A model generated the notes under the pieces. The model made no database searches. It had not been told where the DNA came from and saw nothing but the letters and a program-made list of their open reading frames with translations. This document shows, one piece after another, positions 45,145 through 53,776 of a DNA stretch of 64,000 nucleotides. The first letter of the stretch is position 1. The number at the start of each line of letters is the position of its first letter. The DNA comes from Massilia alkalitolerans DSM 17462 (GTDB lineage: Bacteria; Pseudomonadota; Gammaproteobacteria; Burkholderiales; Burkholderiaceae_D): the NCBI RefSeq assembly GCF_000427785.1, contig NZ_ATYR01000001.1, forward strand, positions 149-64,148, in the 5' to 3' direction. The position numbers were made by a program, and so were the translations under genes.

Positions 45145-45894
45145 TCAAGCTATCTTGGCCTGGAATTCCGAAGAAGCGATATCGGCCAGGTCGCACAGCG
45201 CCTGCAGTTCCGCCGAACGCAGGCGGCGCGGTTCGCGGTCGATCACGCACAGCGTCCCCATCGGCAGGCCGGAACGGTCGCGCAGCGGCACGCCGGCATA
45301 GAAGCGGATGTGCGGCTCGGCCAGCACCAGCGGGTTCTCGCGGAAGCGCTCGTCGGTGGCGGCGTCTTCGACCATGAAGGGCGCATCCTGCAGGATGGCG
45401 TGCGAGCAGAAGGCCCATTCGCGCGGCGTCTCCTGCGGCCCCAGGCCGACGCGCGCCTTGAACCATTGGCGGCGCGCGGTCAGCAGCGACACCAGGGCGA
45501 TCGGCGAGGCCGTGACAGTGGCCGCCAGGCGCACGATGCGGTTGAAGCGCTCTTCCTGCGGGCTGTCGACCAGCCTGGACGCCGCGAGCGCCGCCAGGCG
45601 GCGCGGCTCGTCGGCGATGGTCGGGTATGCCTCGTCCCCCTGCAACAGGAATTCCGGATCGGTCGGTGCCTGCACCAGCGTTTCGCCGGAAAGCGCGCCC
45701 GACAAGGGTCCTGCACGGTCCAGCATGGCCTGGATCGTACTTTGACGGGTACGCCGATGGCCCCCCGGGGTTTTCCACGACGGGATGGCGCCGCTCTCCA
45801 TCCATAACTGAACGGTGCTGGTTGCGACGCCCAGCATGCGCGCCGCGGCACTGGTGGTGAGGATCGGGTCCTCTTCGGTGAACTTGCTCTGCAT
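45145..45894 (-). CDS. MerR/excisionase-type HTH fused to a GAF domain
   Basis: A 249-residue regulator-like protein. Residues 12-60 form a winged helix of the MerR/excisionase kind (LTTSAAARMLGVATSTVQLW, SGAIPSWKTPGGHRRT). A GAF domain follows after about residue 95: SPQEERFNRIVRLAATVTAS, IALVSLLTARRQWFKARVGL, AFCSHAILQDAPFMVEDA, FYAGVPLRDRSGLPMGTLCVID. The Cys-Ser-His cluster of the second half is common to this GAF subgroup. It could be a small-molecule- or redox-responsive DNA-binding protein. It is transcribed divergently from the chemoreceptor relic across a ~200-bp AT-rich gap, so it may regulate that gene. Confidence 0.85.
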   Translation of the reverse strand: MQSKFTEEDPILTTSAAARMLGVATSTVQLWMESGAIPSWKTPGGHRRTRQSTIQAMLDRAGPLSGALSGETLVQAPTDPEFLLQGDEAYPTIADEPRRLAALAASRLVDSPQEERFNRIVRLAATVTASPIALVSLLTARRQWFKARVGLGPQETPREWAFCSHAILQDAPFMVEDAATDERFRENPLVLAEPHIRFYAGVPLRDRSGLPMGTLCVIDREPRRLRSAELQALCDLADIASSEFQAKIA

Positions 45895-46100
45895 TAGCGG
45901 TCCTGGTTATCCCTTGAAGTATACCCGAAATGACGAAATCCCTCATTTAAAACACGCATTCCAGAGATGAGTTTCAGATATACACAATTAACTCAAATTC
46001 AGTTGCACTTAAGAAATTATACATACATACTCTTGCGCAATTTAATCATATTCAATTATTCAGTTACTAACTTTTCGTTCATTTACCTGAGAAGACCATC

Positions 46101-47683
46101 ATGCACTTCTTCCAACGCGCGGGCATTGCAACCAGGCTGAGCACGGCATTCGCCCTGATTTTGTCGCTCACTCTCATCCTCGCCGCGTTCTCGGTGTCAC
46201 GCGTAAACAGCATCGAACGTGCACTGCACAGCTTCGACTCGGTCAGGAACAGCGAACTCGAACCCCTGTACGCCGCGCGCGAAGCCCTGGCCCAGACCGG
46301 CATTGCGGCGCGCAATGCCTACATCTTCCAGGACGAAGCCGCGGCCCGGCGCGAGCTCGACCTCGTCGACGCGCGCAAGGCCGAGTACCTGGCCGCCCTC
46401 GCCCGCCTCGACCCGGTCCTGCGCGACAACCCGCAGTACGGCAAGGTGCGCGACGGCATGCTGACGATGGCGCGCGAGCTGGAACGGCCGCGCGCCTATC
46501 GGGCGAGCGGCGACATGGAAGGCTTCGGCCGCTTCCTGGTCGAGGAATGCAGCCCGCTGCGCCGGAGCATCGTGGCCGACATCGACGTCTGCTCAAGGGA
46601 TTGCAGGCGCGTACCGCCGAGGCCGTCCAGCTTGCCAAGGCCGAGGCTGCGGGCACGCGCTACTGGATTACCGGCCTGAGCATGCTGGCCGTGGTCCTGT
46701 GCGTGCTGGTGGCGCTGCTGCTGGTGCGCAGCCTGCTGGCCCAGCTCGGCGGCGAACCGGCCTACGCCGCCCGCGTGGCGCGCGCCATCGCCGGCGGCGA
46801 GCTGCACCAGGCGGTGGACACGGCCCGCGCCCCGCCGTCCAGCCTGCTGTATGCGATGAGCGCGATGCGCGACGGCTTGAGCGGCATCGTCGGCAAGGTC
46901 CGCGGCGGCACCGACGCGATCGCCTCGGCATCCATCCAGATCGCTTCGGGCAATCTCGACCTGTCGACCCGCACCGAGACCCAGGCCGCCGCGCTGGCCG
47001 AGGTGGCGAGCTCGATGAAGCAGCTGATCGAGTCGGTGCGCCGGAACGCCGAGTACGCGGCGCAGGCCAGCCGGCTGGCCGGCACCGCGTCAAACATCTC
47101 GGTCAAGGGCGGCGCGGCGGTGGAGGAAGTGGTCACCACGATGCAGCTGATCGACAGCTCCTCGAAGAAGATCGTCGACATCATCGCGGTCATCGACGGT
47201 ATCGCCTTCCAGACCAATATCCTGGCGCTGAACGCTGCGGTCGAGGCGGCGCGCGCCGGCGAGCAAGGGCGTGGATTCGCCGTGGTGGCGAGCGAGGTGC
47301 GCAACCTGGCGCAGCGCTCCGCCGCGGCCGCCAAGGAGATCAAGGCGCTGATCGAGGACTCGGTGAGCAAGGTCGGCCTGGGCGCGGCGCTGGTGGGCGA
47401 AGCCGGCGAGACGATCCGCCAGGTGGTCGACGGCGTGCACCGCGTCACCGACATCATGGGCCACATCAGCAGCGCGACCGGCGCCCAGCGCGCCGACATC
47501 GAACGCGTGGACGACGCCATTGCGCGCCTGGACGAGATGACGATCCAGAATGCGGCGCTGGTCGAACAGGCGGCAGCGGCGGCGCAGTCGCTGCGCCGGC
47601 AGGCGGCAGAGCTGGCGGCGGTGGTGGATACCTTCCAGCTCGAAGAGGAAGGGTCTTCGGCGCGCCGGCCGGCGCGCCCGTGA
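46101..47683 (+). pseudogene. Methyl-accepting chemotaxis protein gene interrupted by a frameshift
   Basis: Two overlapping frames make one receptor of about 527 residues. The first (from 46101) has membrane segment 1, the four-helix ligand-binding domain ([20 protein letters not shown]) and runs to [10 protein letters not shown]. Near 46587 the reading must move to the frame that continues [20 protein letters not shown], membrane segment 2 ([17 protein letters not shown]), HAMP-like region, and the signalling domain with [21 protein letters not shown] and [17 protein letters not shown]. One base lost, or two gained, explains the break. It could be a true mutation, phase variation or a sequencing error. 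Both halves are otherwise intact. Confidence 0.85.
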
Positions 47684-48877
47684 TCAGCCCGGGCCCGGGT
47701 GGTTGAACACCTGCCGCAGGTAGGCCAGGAAAGTCTCGTCGGTGCACATCGACTTCCCCGGCGTATCCGACAGCTTGGCCACCGGCTGCCCGTTGCAGTG
47801 GGTGAGCTTCATCACGATGTTCAGCGCCTGGTAGGGCGTGTCGTTGGTGAGCTTGGTGCCGATGCCGAAGCCCAGCATGGTGCGGTCGGCAAAGTGGCGG
47901 TACAGGGCGAGCGCCTTGGGCACCGTGAGCGCGTCCGAGAACACCAGGCGCTTGCTGCGCGCATCGATGCGCAGCCTGGCGTAGTGCGCCAGGGCCTTCT
48001 CGCCCCACTCGACCGGATCGCCCGAATCGTGGCGCAGGCCGTCGAACAGCTTGGCGAAATACAGGTCGAAGTCGCGCAGGAAGGCGTCCATGCCGACCAC
48101 GTCGGTGAGCGCGGTGCCGAGGTCGCCCCGGTATTCCTGCACCCAGTCTTCCAGCGCCGCCTTCTGGAAATCGCGCAGGCGCACCCCGAAGGCCTGGTAG
48201 GCCTGCAGGTACTCGTGCGCCATGGTCCCGATCGGCACCAGGTTGTACTTGTGCGCCAGGTAGACGTTCGAGGTGCCCTTGAAGAACTGCGGCAGCTCGC
48301 GCGCCATGGTCTGCACCACCTCGTCGTGCCACTCGCCGGAAAAGCGCCGGCGCACGCCGAAGTCGAAGAACTCGAAAGGCGTGGCGCGCAGCGGCTCCTC
48401 CTCGAAAGCGCGCAATTCGTCGATCTTCTGCTGCAGGCGCAGCCGCGCCTCGAGGATCGCGGCCTGCTGGTCGAAGCGGCGGAAGTACAGCTCGTTGACG
48501 ATGTAGAGCACGAAGATCTCGAAGCCCATCACGTGCACCAGCGGACCGGTGGCGCGGATGCGCAGGTGCGGGCCGTCGGTCTCGACCTGGATGAACTTGC
48601 GCTGGAAGCGGAACAGCGTGAGGAAGTCGGCGAAGTCGCTCTTGATGAAGCGCAGGCTGCGCAGGTAGGCGACTTCGTGGTCTTCGAACAGCATCGAGCA
48701 CAGGTGGTCGAGCTCGCGCTCTACGTCATCCTTGAGCTCGGCCAGCGGATAGGCCGGCTGGTTCCGGCACAGGAATTCGTATTCGCCGATCGCGTCCGGG
48801 TGGCTGTGCAGCAGCGCCTGCCACATGGTGAACTTGTACAGGTCGGTCTCTAGCAGGCTGCGAACGACGGGCTTCAT
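47684..48877 (-). CDS. pncB: Nicotinate phosphoribosyltransferase
   Basis: A 397-residue enzyme that converts nicotinate, PRPP and ATP to nicotinate mononucleotide in NAD salvage. It begins [20 protein letters not shown] and has [54 protein letters not shown] with the phosphorylated His region, and [18 protein letters not shown]. The C-terminal [12 protein letters not shown] and [21 protein letters not shown] fit. Length is normal. The stop abuts the convergent chemoreceptor stop. The SET-domain gene lies 9 bp upstream in the same direction, so the two are probably cotranscribed. Confidence 0.95.
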   Translation of the reverse strand: MKPVVRSLLETDLYKFTMWQALLHSHPDAIGEYEFLCRNQPAYPLAELKDDVERELDHLCSMLFEDHEVAYLRSLRFIKSDFADFLTLFRFQRKFIQVETDGPHLRIRATGPLVHVMGFEIFVLYIVNELYFRRFDQQAAILEARLRLQQKIDELRAFEEEPLRATPFEFFDFGVRRRFSGEWHDEVVQTMARELPQFFKGTSNVYLAHKYNLVPIGTMAHEYLQAYQAFGVRLRDFQKAALEDWVQEYRGDLGTALTDVVGMDAFLRDFDLYFAKLFDGLRHDSGDPVEWGEKALAHYARLRIDARSKRLVFSDALTVPKALALYRHFADRTMLGFGIGTKLTNDTPYQALNIVMKLTHCNGQPVAKLSDTPGKSMCTDETFLAYLRQVFNHPGPG

Positions 48878-48886
48878 CGGGCTCCT

Positions 48887-49384
48887 TCAGGCGGTGGCGG
48901 GATTTTTCTTGGTGCGCTTCTTCGGCGCCAGCATGGTGCCGGTGCAGCCGGGCGTGCCGCAGCGGCAGGCGAACAGCTTCTTGAGGGCCGGCGTATGGCG
49001 CTCGTCGTAGATCAGCGCGTAATTGTAGTTCAGCTCTTCGCCGGGCGCGATGTCGCGCATCGCGTGGATGTAGACCTTCCCTTCGTCCTCGAAGGCTTCG
49101 CAGTTGGGCGAGCAGGCGTGGTTGATCCAGCGCGCCGCGTTGCCGTGGCTGCCGCCATCGATCACGCGGCCGTCCGCCAGCGTGAAGTAGAAGGTGTGGT
49201 TGATCGGTCCGCCTGCCTCGGCCGCGCGCCGGGTCGCCTCGTCCCAGCTGATGCGCTCGCCCCGGTATTCGATGATGCGCTCGCCGGCGCCGATCGGCTT
49301 GAGCGCGAACACGCCGTTGCCGTGGACGGGAGACTTCCTGACTTCATAGGCCTTGGCGGCGGCGGTGCGGGCTCTGGTGCTCAT
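48887..49384 (-). CDS. SET-domain lysine methyltransferase
   Basis: A 165-residue protein with a full SET core: VRKSPVHGNGVFALKPIGAGE and RIIEYRGERISWDEA at the start, RWINHACSPNCEA (SAM and pseudoknot motif), and GEELNYNYALIYDE with the catalytic Tyr. It ends with a post-SET Cys cluster (CRCGTPGCTGTML), which usually binds zinc with the Cys of SPNC. SET proteins of this compact type are scattered in proteobacteria and chlamydiae. The target is unknown; a chromatin protein or ribosomal protein is possible. The Lys-rich tail may contact nucleic acid. It lies upstream of pncB. Confidence 0.9.
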   Translation of the reverse strand: MSTRARTAAAKAYEVRKSPVHGNGVFALKPIGAGERIIEYRGERISWDEATRRAAEAGGPINHTFYFTLADGRVIDGGSHGNAARWINHACSPNCEAFEDEGKVYIHAMRDIAPGEELNYNYALIYDERHTPALKKLFACRCGTPGCTGTMLAPKKRTKKNPATA

Positions 49385-49497
49385 CGGGTCCTTGTGTGAT
49401 CGTCACGGCGGCGGCGCCGCCGGAGTTGCATGTCGAGCACGTATTATGGAGCCAATCGCTGCTGCGATGCCGCACATTTTGATGCGCCGCGGCGCGG

Positions 49498-50160
49498 TCA
49501 GGCCGGCGCCGGCGCCTGCGGATCGCAGGGCAGCATTCCGGCGCTGGACGCCAGCCGCTCCGCGCTCCAGCCGTTGCCGAGCAGGATCATCCGGATATGG
49601 AAATCGTCGCCCAGGCAGGGCGCGGCGCCTGGCGCCTGCTGGCGCAGCTTCTTGTCGCGCAGCGCTACGTACAGCAATTCGCGCCGCCGCGCCAGCGACA
49701 GCCAGAGCGCATGGGCGCCGGCCGACTGCCGCGCGCCGCTGATCAGGCAGTTCCCGCCCTGCAGCCACCAGCGGTAGATCGCGGTCGCGATCCCCTTGCG
49801 CTGGTAGGGAGGCGCAAACTTGGAATGCGGCGCGCGCAGGTAGCGGTCGGCGCGCCGGTCCAGCTCGACCAGGCGGTTGAACACCGTGTAGCCCGCCAGG
49901 CGGCGCAGCTGGAGGTCTTCCGCATACACGTAATGCTCGCCGTCGGCCTCACGGTGGCGGAACACCAGCCCGGGATATTCGCCGGGCGCCACCGGCACGG
50001 TGGCCATCCCGTGCAGCCGGTGGCCGGGGCGCTGCATGCGGCGGTACAGTTCATCGAGCTCGCGCCCCAGGTCGTCGGGGCGATGCACCACGTCGATCCG
50101 CAGTTCCGCGGGACGCTGCCAGGCCCAGCCGAAGCCGGGCGCCAGGATCATGCTAGCCAT
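49498..50160 (-). CDS. GNAT-like N-acetyltransferase
   Basis: A 220-residue protein. The acetyl-CoA loop is suggested by PPYQRKGIATAIYRWWLQGG, which has the Gln/Arg-x-x-Gly-x-Ala pattern of GNAT motif A. GYTVFNRLVELDRRADRYLR precedes it and CLISGARQSAGAHALWLSLARR follows. The N-terminal DDLGRELDELYRRM helix and VFRHREADGEHYVYAED strand pair are consistent with a substrate domain. Its start overlaps the end of the beta-helix gene by 8 bp, so the two are coupled. Target unknown. Confidence in the coding call is higher than in the family. Confidence 0.7.
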   Translation of the reverse strand: MASMILAPGFGWAWQRPAELRIDVVHRPDDLGRELDELYRRMQRPGHRLHGMATVPVAPGEYPGLVFRHREADGEHYVYAEDLQLRRLAGYTVFNRLVELDRRADRYLRAPHSKFAPPYQRKGIATAIYRWWLQGGNCLISGARQSAGAHALWLSLARRRELLYVALRDKKLRQQAPGAAPCLGDDFHIRMILLGNGWSAERLASSAGMLPCDPQAPAPA

Positions 50161-51034
50161 CGGCAGCTCCGCAGCGCGGCACCCAATGGCCGCTCAGCAG
50201 TTGGCGTGGCCGTTCGCTCGCGTGCACCTGCGCGCTGCAGTCCCAGCGGTCCTGCTGGATCGCCAGACCGGCGAACACGCCGTAGCCTTCCCCGGCGCGG
50301 ATCTCTTCGCCGGCCGTCAGGCTTTCGCCGGCCCGGATCGCCCCCGCGGCGGCGAGGGCGCCGTTGGCCTTGATGCCCCAGGCGGCCTCGAGATGCCCGC
50401 CGCTCTCGATGCTGCCGCCCGATTCGATGCCGCGGCCGGCGCGGATGTCCGCCTGCCCCGTGATCGCGCCGCCCGCGCGGATGCCCTGCTCGCAGCGCGC
50501 CGGGCCGCCCAGCACGATCTCGTGTCCCGCGCTGCATTCGCCATCGAGGGACAGCGTGCCGCCGCAGGCGATGTCCCAGCCGGCGCGCAGGGAGCCGGCC
50601 ACGCGCATGTCGCCCAGCACATGGATGCCCCAGCCGGCGTCGACGCCGCCCCCGGCCTTCAGCGTGCCGGCGCACTGGATGCCGCCGCCGGCGCGGATGT
50701 CGTCGCCGCCTTCGATCGACTGGCCGGCGCGGATGCCGCCGCCGGTGCGGATGGCGCCGCCGGTCCGGAGCACGGTGTCGATCTCGATGTTGCCCTTCAC
50801 CTCGAGCGAGCCGGCAAACACCAGGGCCTCGGCCTCGATCGCGTCGACCGTCATCACCGCCGAGGTCGGGCCGAACTGGGCCAGCAGCCAGCAGGCGTCG
50901 TCCACCCGTCCGGCGGCGACCAGGGCGTCGAGCAGGGGCTGGTAGTCGCTGCCCTGCGCGTGGTGTTGCAGGAACCAGCGGAAGCCTTCCGTACAGGGAC
51001 GCTTCGTCTTGATGAAATTCTTGTTCAGATCCAT
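50153..51034 (-). CDS. Beta-helix repeat protein, bactofilin-like
   Basis: About 293 residues. The first ~70 form an alpha-helical cap (CTEGFRWFLQHH, LLDALVAAGRVDDACWLLAQFG). From about residue 75 to 250 it is a run of short Gly-Gly repeats with an Ile/Leu every five to six residues: GGAIRTGGGIRAGQSIEGGD, GIQCAGTLKAGGGV, QGIRAGGAITGQADIRAGRG. These predict a left- or right-handed beta-helix, as in bactofilins and hexapeptide proteins. It may polymerise or scaffold. Start 51034 (ATG after GAAGAG) is preferred to 51052. A dyad shared with the neighbouring usp gene lies ~100 bp upstream. Confidence 0.75.
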   Translation of the reverse strand: MDLNKNFIKTKRPCTEGFRWFLQHHAQGSDYQPLLDALVAAGRVDDACWLLAQFGPTSAVMTVDAIEAEALVFAGSLEVKGNIEIDTVLRTGGAIRTGGGIRAGQSIEGGDDIRAGGGIQCAGTLKAGGGVDAGWGIHVLGDMRVAGSLRAGWDIACGGTLSLDGECSAGHEIVLGGPARCEQGIRAGGAITGQADIRAGRGIESGGSIESGGHLEAAWGIKANGALAAAGAIRAGESLTAGEEIRAGEGYGVFAGLAIQQDRWDCSAQVHASERPRQLLSGHWVPRCGAADG

Positions 51035-51058
51035 GTGATTCTCTTCGTGCATAGGACG

Positions 51059-51089
51059 GCCGGCCGCGCTGCGACAGCGCGCGGCCGGC
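51059..51089. terminator. Strong GC-rich hairpin between usp and the beta-helix gene
   Basis: An 11-bp perfect stem, GCCGGCCGCGC and GCGCGGCCGGC, with a 9-base loop. On the minus strand it follows the usp stop and precedes the beta-helix start, so it could terminate usp transcripts or sit in the leader of the next gene. It has no T-run. Confidence 0.4.
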
Positions 51090-51135
51090 GGCAGTATCGG
51101 TGAAATCGGCAGGGCTGCCTATTCGCCCGGGTCCG

Positions 51136-51150
51136 TACGGGAAACCCTTA
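51136..51150 (-). promoter_or_regulatory. Dyad shared by the usp and beta-helix genes, copy at the beta-helix gene
   Basis: Read on the minus strand it is TAAGGG-TTT-CCCGTA, imperfect by one base. It lies 102 bp upstream of the beta-helix start (51034), and GATACT at 51093-51098 is a candidate -10 box 38 bp from its edge. It is the twin of 52133-52147. Confidence 0.5.
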
Positions 51151-51158
51151 GATTGCGC

Positions 51159-52034
51159 CTAGGCAGCGGGCGCCGGGCTGGCCGGCAGTGCCAGGATGTC
51201 GCAGTCGGAGCGGACCAGCGCCTCGCCGACCAGGCTGCGCAGGAATACGCGCCGCAGCCGCGCCGTCCGCTCGTTTGGCAGCACCAGGAGGTCGGGTTGC
51301 AGGCGCCGCTCCGCATACTGGAGCACGGTGGGCGCGTAGCCATGCTCGACGATGCGCACGACGCCGTCGGGAGCCCCCATGGCTTGCAGGGCGTCTTCGC
51401 GCTGTTGCTGGACCAAGGCCTCGATCCGGTCTTCGCCGGCGCCGGAGGCGCGCAGCCGGTTCTCGCCCTTGCGATCGAGCGCCGCCAGCAGCACGATCTC
51501 GGCCCCGGGCGCGACGCCGCCGAGGTGCGCGAGCGTCTCGCTCACGGAAACCGCGGGGTCGACCAGCACCAGGGCGCGCCGATAGGCATGCGCGGCGTCG
51601 CGCCTGACCATCAGCACCGGGTGTGCGGCGCCCTGCGCGATGCCTGGTGCGAGGCGCAAGCCATGGCGGCCCGGGCCCCAGGCCCGGTAGGCCTCGACCA
51701 CGCTCAGGCGCGCCTGGCCGAAGCGCTTGCACAGCTCGGCCCCGCTGCGCGGCGAGCCGCGCTGGGCTTCGACCTCGAACAGGAATCCGGTCTGGCGCTC
51801 GACCAGCTGGGCGAGCTGCTCCAGGCGTTCGCGCTGGTGCCGCGCGCAGGCCTCGGCGCTCATGCCGCGCACCAGATGCTGGAGACCGTAATGATGGAAG
51901 TGCACCAGCAGGCCCCGCTCTCCACGCTGCTGCGCGAGGCAGGCGGCGCGGCGCGCCACCTGCACGGTCCGGTCGGACCATTCGGCCGCAACCAGCGTCC
52001 AGTCGCGCGCCGCGCCCTCCTTCGTCATCTCCAT
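51159..52034 (-). CDS. Tandem-domain universal stress protein
   Basis: A 291-residue protein of two Usp-like halves. The first (TLVAAEWSDRTVQVARRAAC, GLLVHFHHYG) is diverged. The second has RALVLVDPAVSVSETLAHLG, EIVLLAALDRKG, and QPDLLVLPNERTARLRRVFLRSLVGEAL followed by SDCDILALP, a normal Usp end except that Gly-x2-Gly-x9-Gly of ATP-binding types is not obvious. It should bind a nucleotide or ligand in stress. Start 52034 has GGAGG 5 bases upstream. It is divergent from the MASE1 kinase, and a dyad lies 99 bp upstream. Confidence 0.8.
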   Translation of the reverse strand: MEMTKEGAARDWTLVAAEWSDRTVQVARRAACLAQQRGERGLLVHFHHYGLQHLVRGMSAEACARHQRERLEQLAQLVERQTGFLFEVEAQRGSPRSGAELCKRFGQARLSVVEAYRAWGPGRHGLRLAPGIAQGAAHPVLMVRRDAAHAYRRALVLVDPAVSVSETLAHLGGVAPGAEIVLLAALDRKGENRLRASGAGEDRIEALVQQQREDALQAMGAPDGVVRIVEHGYAPTVLQYAERRLQPDLLVLPNERTARLRRVFLRSLVGEALVRSDCDILALPASPAPAA

Positions 52035-52132
52035 CGGTCCTCCAGGGCGCCCAGTGCGCTCCCTGCGCATCGACGGCTGCCCGACGCCTCCAGTATAATG
52101 AGGCGCCGGTGCCACCACATCCGCAGCCCGCG

Positions 52133-52147
52133 TAAGGGAAGCCCTTA
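52133..52147. promoter_or_regulatory. Perfect dyad TAAGGG-AAG-CCCTTA at the usp/kinase divergent promoter
   Basis: The 6-bp arms are perfect. It is 99 bp from the usp start (52034, minus) and 45 bp from the kinase start (52192, plus). On the minus strand TATACT at 52092-52097 is a candidate -10 box for usp. On the plus strand TATAAT at 52094-52099 may serve the kinase. The adjacent FixJ-type regulator is the natural candidate to bind it. Confidence 0.5.
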
Positions 52148-52191
52148 GCCTGGCGCGCCCGACACGACGGGGCGCATCCGAGGAATCCGCC

Positions 52192-53772
52192 ATGTTCGAT
52201 CTCCGTGCCGTCCGCGCCGCCTGGCTCGGCGGTGCTTTCTGCCTTGCCTATGTCGCCCTGGACGTGACCAGCGGTCCCGAGGCGCGCCACCAGACCATCG
52301 CCCCGGTCTGGCACCCCGCGGCGGGCCTGGCGCTGTTCCTGGTCCTGCGCTGCGGGCGTCGGGCGGCCCTGCCACTGGTCCTGGCCGCCCTGCTGGCGGC
52401 CGCGATCACCCCGGCCCTGCCGGCGCGGCCGGCATTCTCGCTCCTTATCGGGCTGCTGCCTCCGGCCATCTACCTGGCCGTGGGCACGGCAATGCGCCGC
52501 CACCTGCCCGGCAGCGCCTTCCATGCCAGCCACCAGGGCCTGCTGCTGTGGGCGGTGTTCGCCACCATCGGCAGCCTGGCCGGCGCCCTCGCCTACGCCA
52601 GCATGCTGCACGGGCCGGAGGTGTTCGCCACGCGCGGTTGGCTGGACGTGGTGGCGCGCTACGCGATCGCCGAGACGGCGGGCATGCTGGTGGTGGTGCC
52701 GATCTGCCAGTTCCTGCTCGACGAGGAGCTGCGCGCGGCCTACCTCGGCCGGATCCTGCGCTGGGAAACCGCCGCCTACATCGCCCTGATGGCCGCGGTG
52801 CTGGCGGTCGCGCTGCAGCGGCCCGCGCCGGAATCGCTGGCCTACTACCTCCTGATCCTGCCGCTGGCCTGGTCGGCCGCGCGCCAGGGCATGGCCGGCG
52901 CGGTCACGGCCGCCCTGGTGCTCGAGATCGGCGTCACCGTGGCCTCGCTGCGCCCGATCGCCTATGCCGCCCAGATGCCGAACGTGCAGATGCTGGTGCT
53001 CACCCTGACCCTGTCCGGCTTCCTGATCGGCATCGCCGTCGACGTCGCGCGCCGCGCCAGCCATGAGCTACGCCATTCGCTGCGGCTGGCGGCGGCCGGC
53101 GAGATGGCAGGCGCGGTCGCGCATGAACTGAACCAGCCGCTGACCGCCCTGTCGATGTACGGCAGAGCCTGCGAGCGCCTGATGGCGCGCGGCGACAGCG
53201 AGGAACTGCTGCAGAAGACCATCCGCGCCATGGTCGCGGAATCGCAGCGCGCCTCGGAGGTGCTCAAGCGCCTGCGCGAGTTCTTCCGTACCGGGACCAC
53301 CTCGCTCGCGCCGGTGGCCCTGCCCGCGCTGGTGGGCGACATGCTCGCGTCCTTCGCCGACCAGGCGGCCCGGGAAGGCGTGCGCCTGGAAGCGGGGCCG
53401 CTGCCCGACGCCTGCGTGCTGGGCGACCGGGTGCAGCTCGAGATCGTGCTGCGCAACCTGCTGTCGAACGCCATTCACGCGGTGGCCTCGATGCCGGCGG
53501 GCGTCGAACGCCGGATCGCGCTGGACGCCGGCGTGGAGGGCGACTCGGTATGGATCCGCATCGCCGACAACGGCCCGGGCATCGCCGACAAGATCCGGGC
53601 GCGCCTGTTCGAACCCTTCATTTCGCTGAAATCCAGCGGCCTGGGCCTGGGACTGGCGATCAGCCGCGCCATCATCGAGACCCACGGCGGCGCACTCAGC
53701 GTCGAACCGGGGCGCCACGCCATCCTGAGAATCACCCTGCCGGCCCACACCGGGGACGGCGAAAGGACCTAG
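52192..53772 (+). CDS. MASE1-type membrane sensor histidine kinase
   Basis: A 526-residue kinase. The first ~290 residues are eight or so hydrophobic helices matching MASE1 (VWHPAAGLALFLVLRCG, LPPAIYLAVGTAM, AIAETAGMLVVVPICQ). HisKA follows, with His311 in AGAVAHELNQPLTALSMYGR, the FixL/DctB-type H-box. HATPase has NLLSNAIHAV, ADNGPGIADKI, and SGLGLGLAISRAIIETHGG. No separate periplasmic domain exists, so MASE1 itself must sense. The response regulator gene starts 5 bp later. The gene is divergent from usp. Confidence 0.92.
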   Translation: MFDLRAVRAAWLGGAFCLAYVALDVTSGPEARHQTIAPVWHPAAGLALFLVLRCGRRAALPLVLAALLAAAITPALPARPAFSLLIGLLPPAIYLAVGTAMRRHLPGSAFHASHQGLLLWAVFATIGSLAGALAYASMLHGPEVFATRGWLDVVARYAIAETAGMLVVVPICQFLLDEELRAAYLGRILRWETAAYIALMAAVLAVALQRPAPESLAYYLLILPLAWSAARQGMAGAVTAALVLEIGVTVASLRPIAYAAQMPNVQMLVLTLTLSGFLIGIAVDVARRASHELRHSLRLAAAGEMAGAVAHELNQPLTALSMYGRACERLMARGDSEELLQKTIRAMVAESQRASEVLKRLREFFRTGTTSLAPVALPALVGDMLASFADQAAREGVRLEAGPLPDACVLGDRVQLEIVLRNLLSNAIHAVASMPAGVERRIALDAGVEGDSVWIRIADNGPGIADKIRARLFEPFISLKSSGLGLGLAISRAIIETHGGALSVEPGRHAILRITLPAHTGDGERT

Positions 53773-53776
53773 TCAC

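Noticed and set aside
46587..46588. Programmed frameshift in the chemoreceptor gene
   Set aside because: No slippery heptamer or strong downstream stem is evident. A mutation or sequencing error is simpler.
50153..51034. Gly-rich repeat region as an artefact frame
   Set aside because: The helical N-terminal cap, supported start and regular Ile/Leu spacing argue that it is a real gene.
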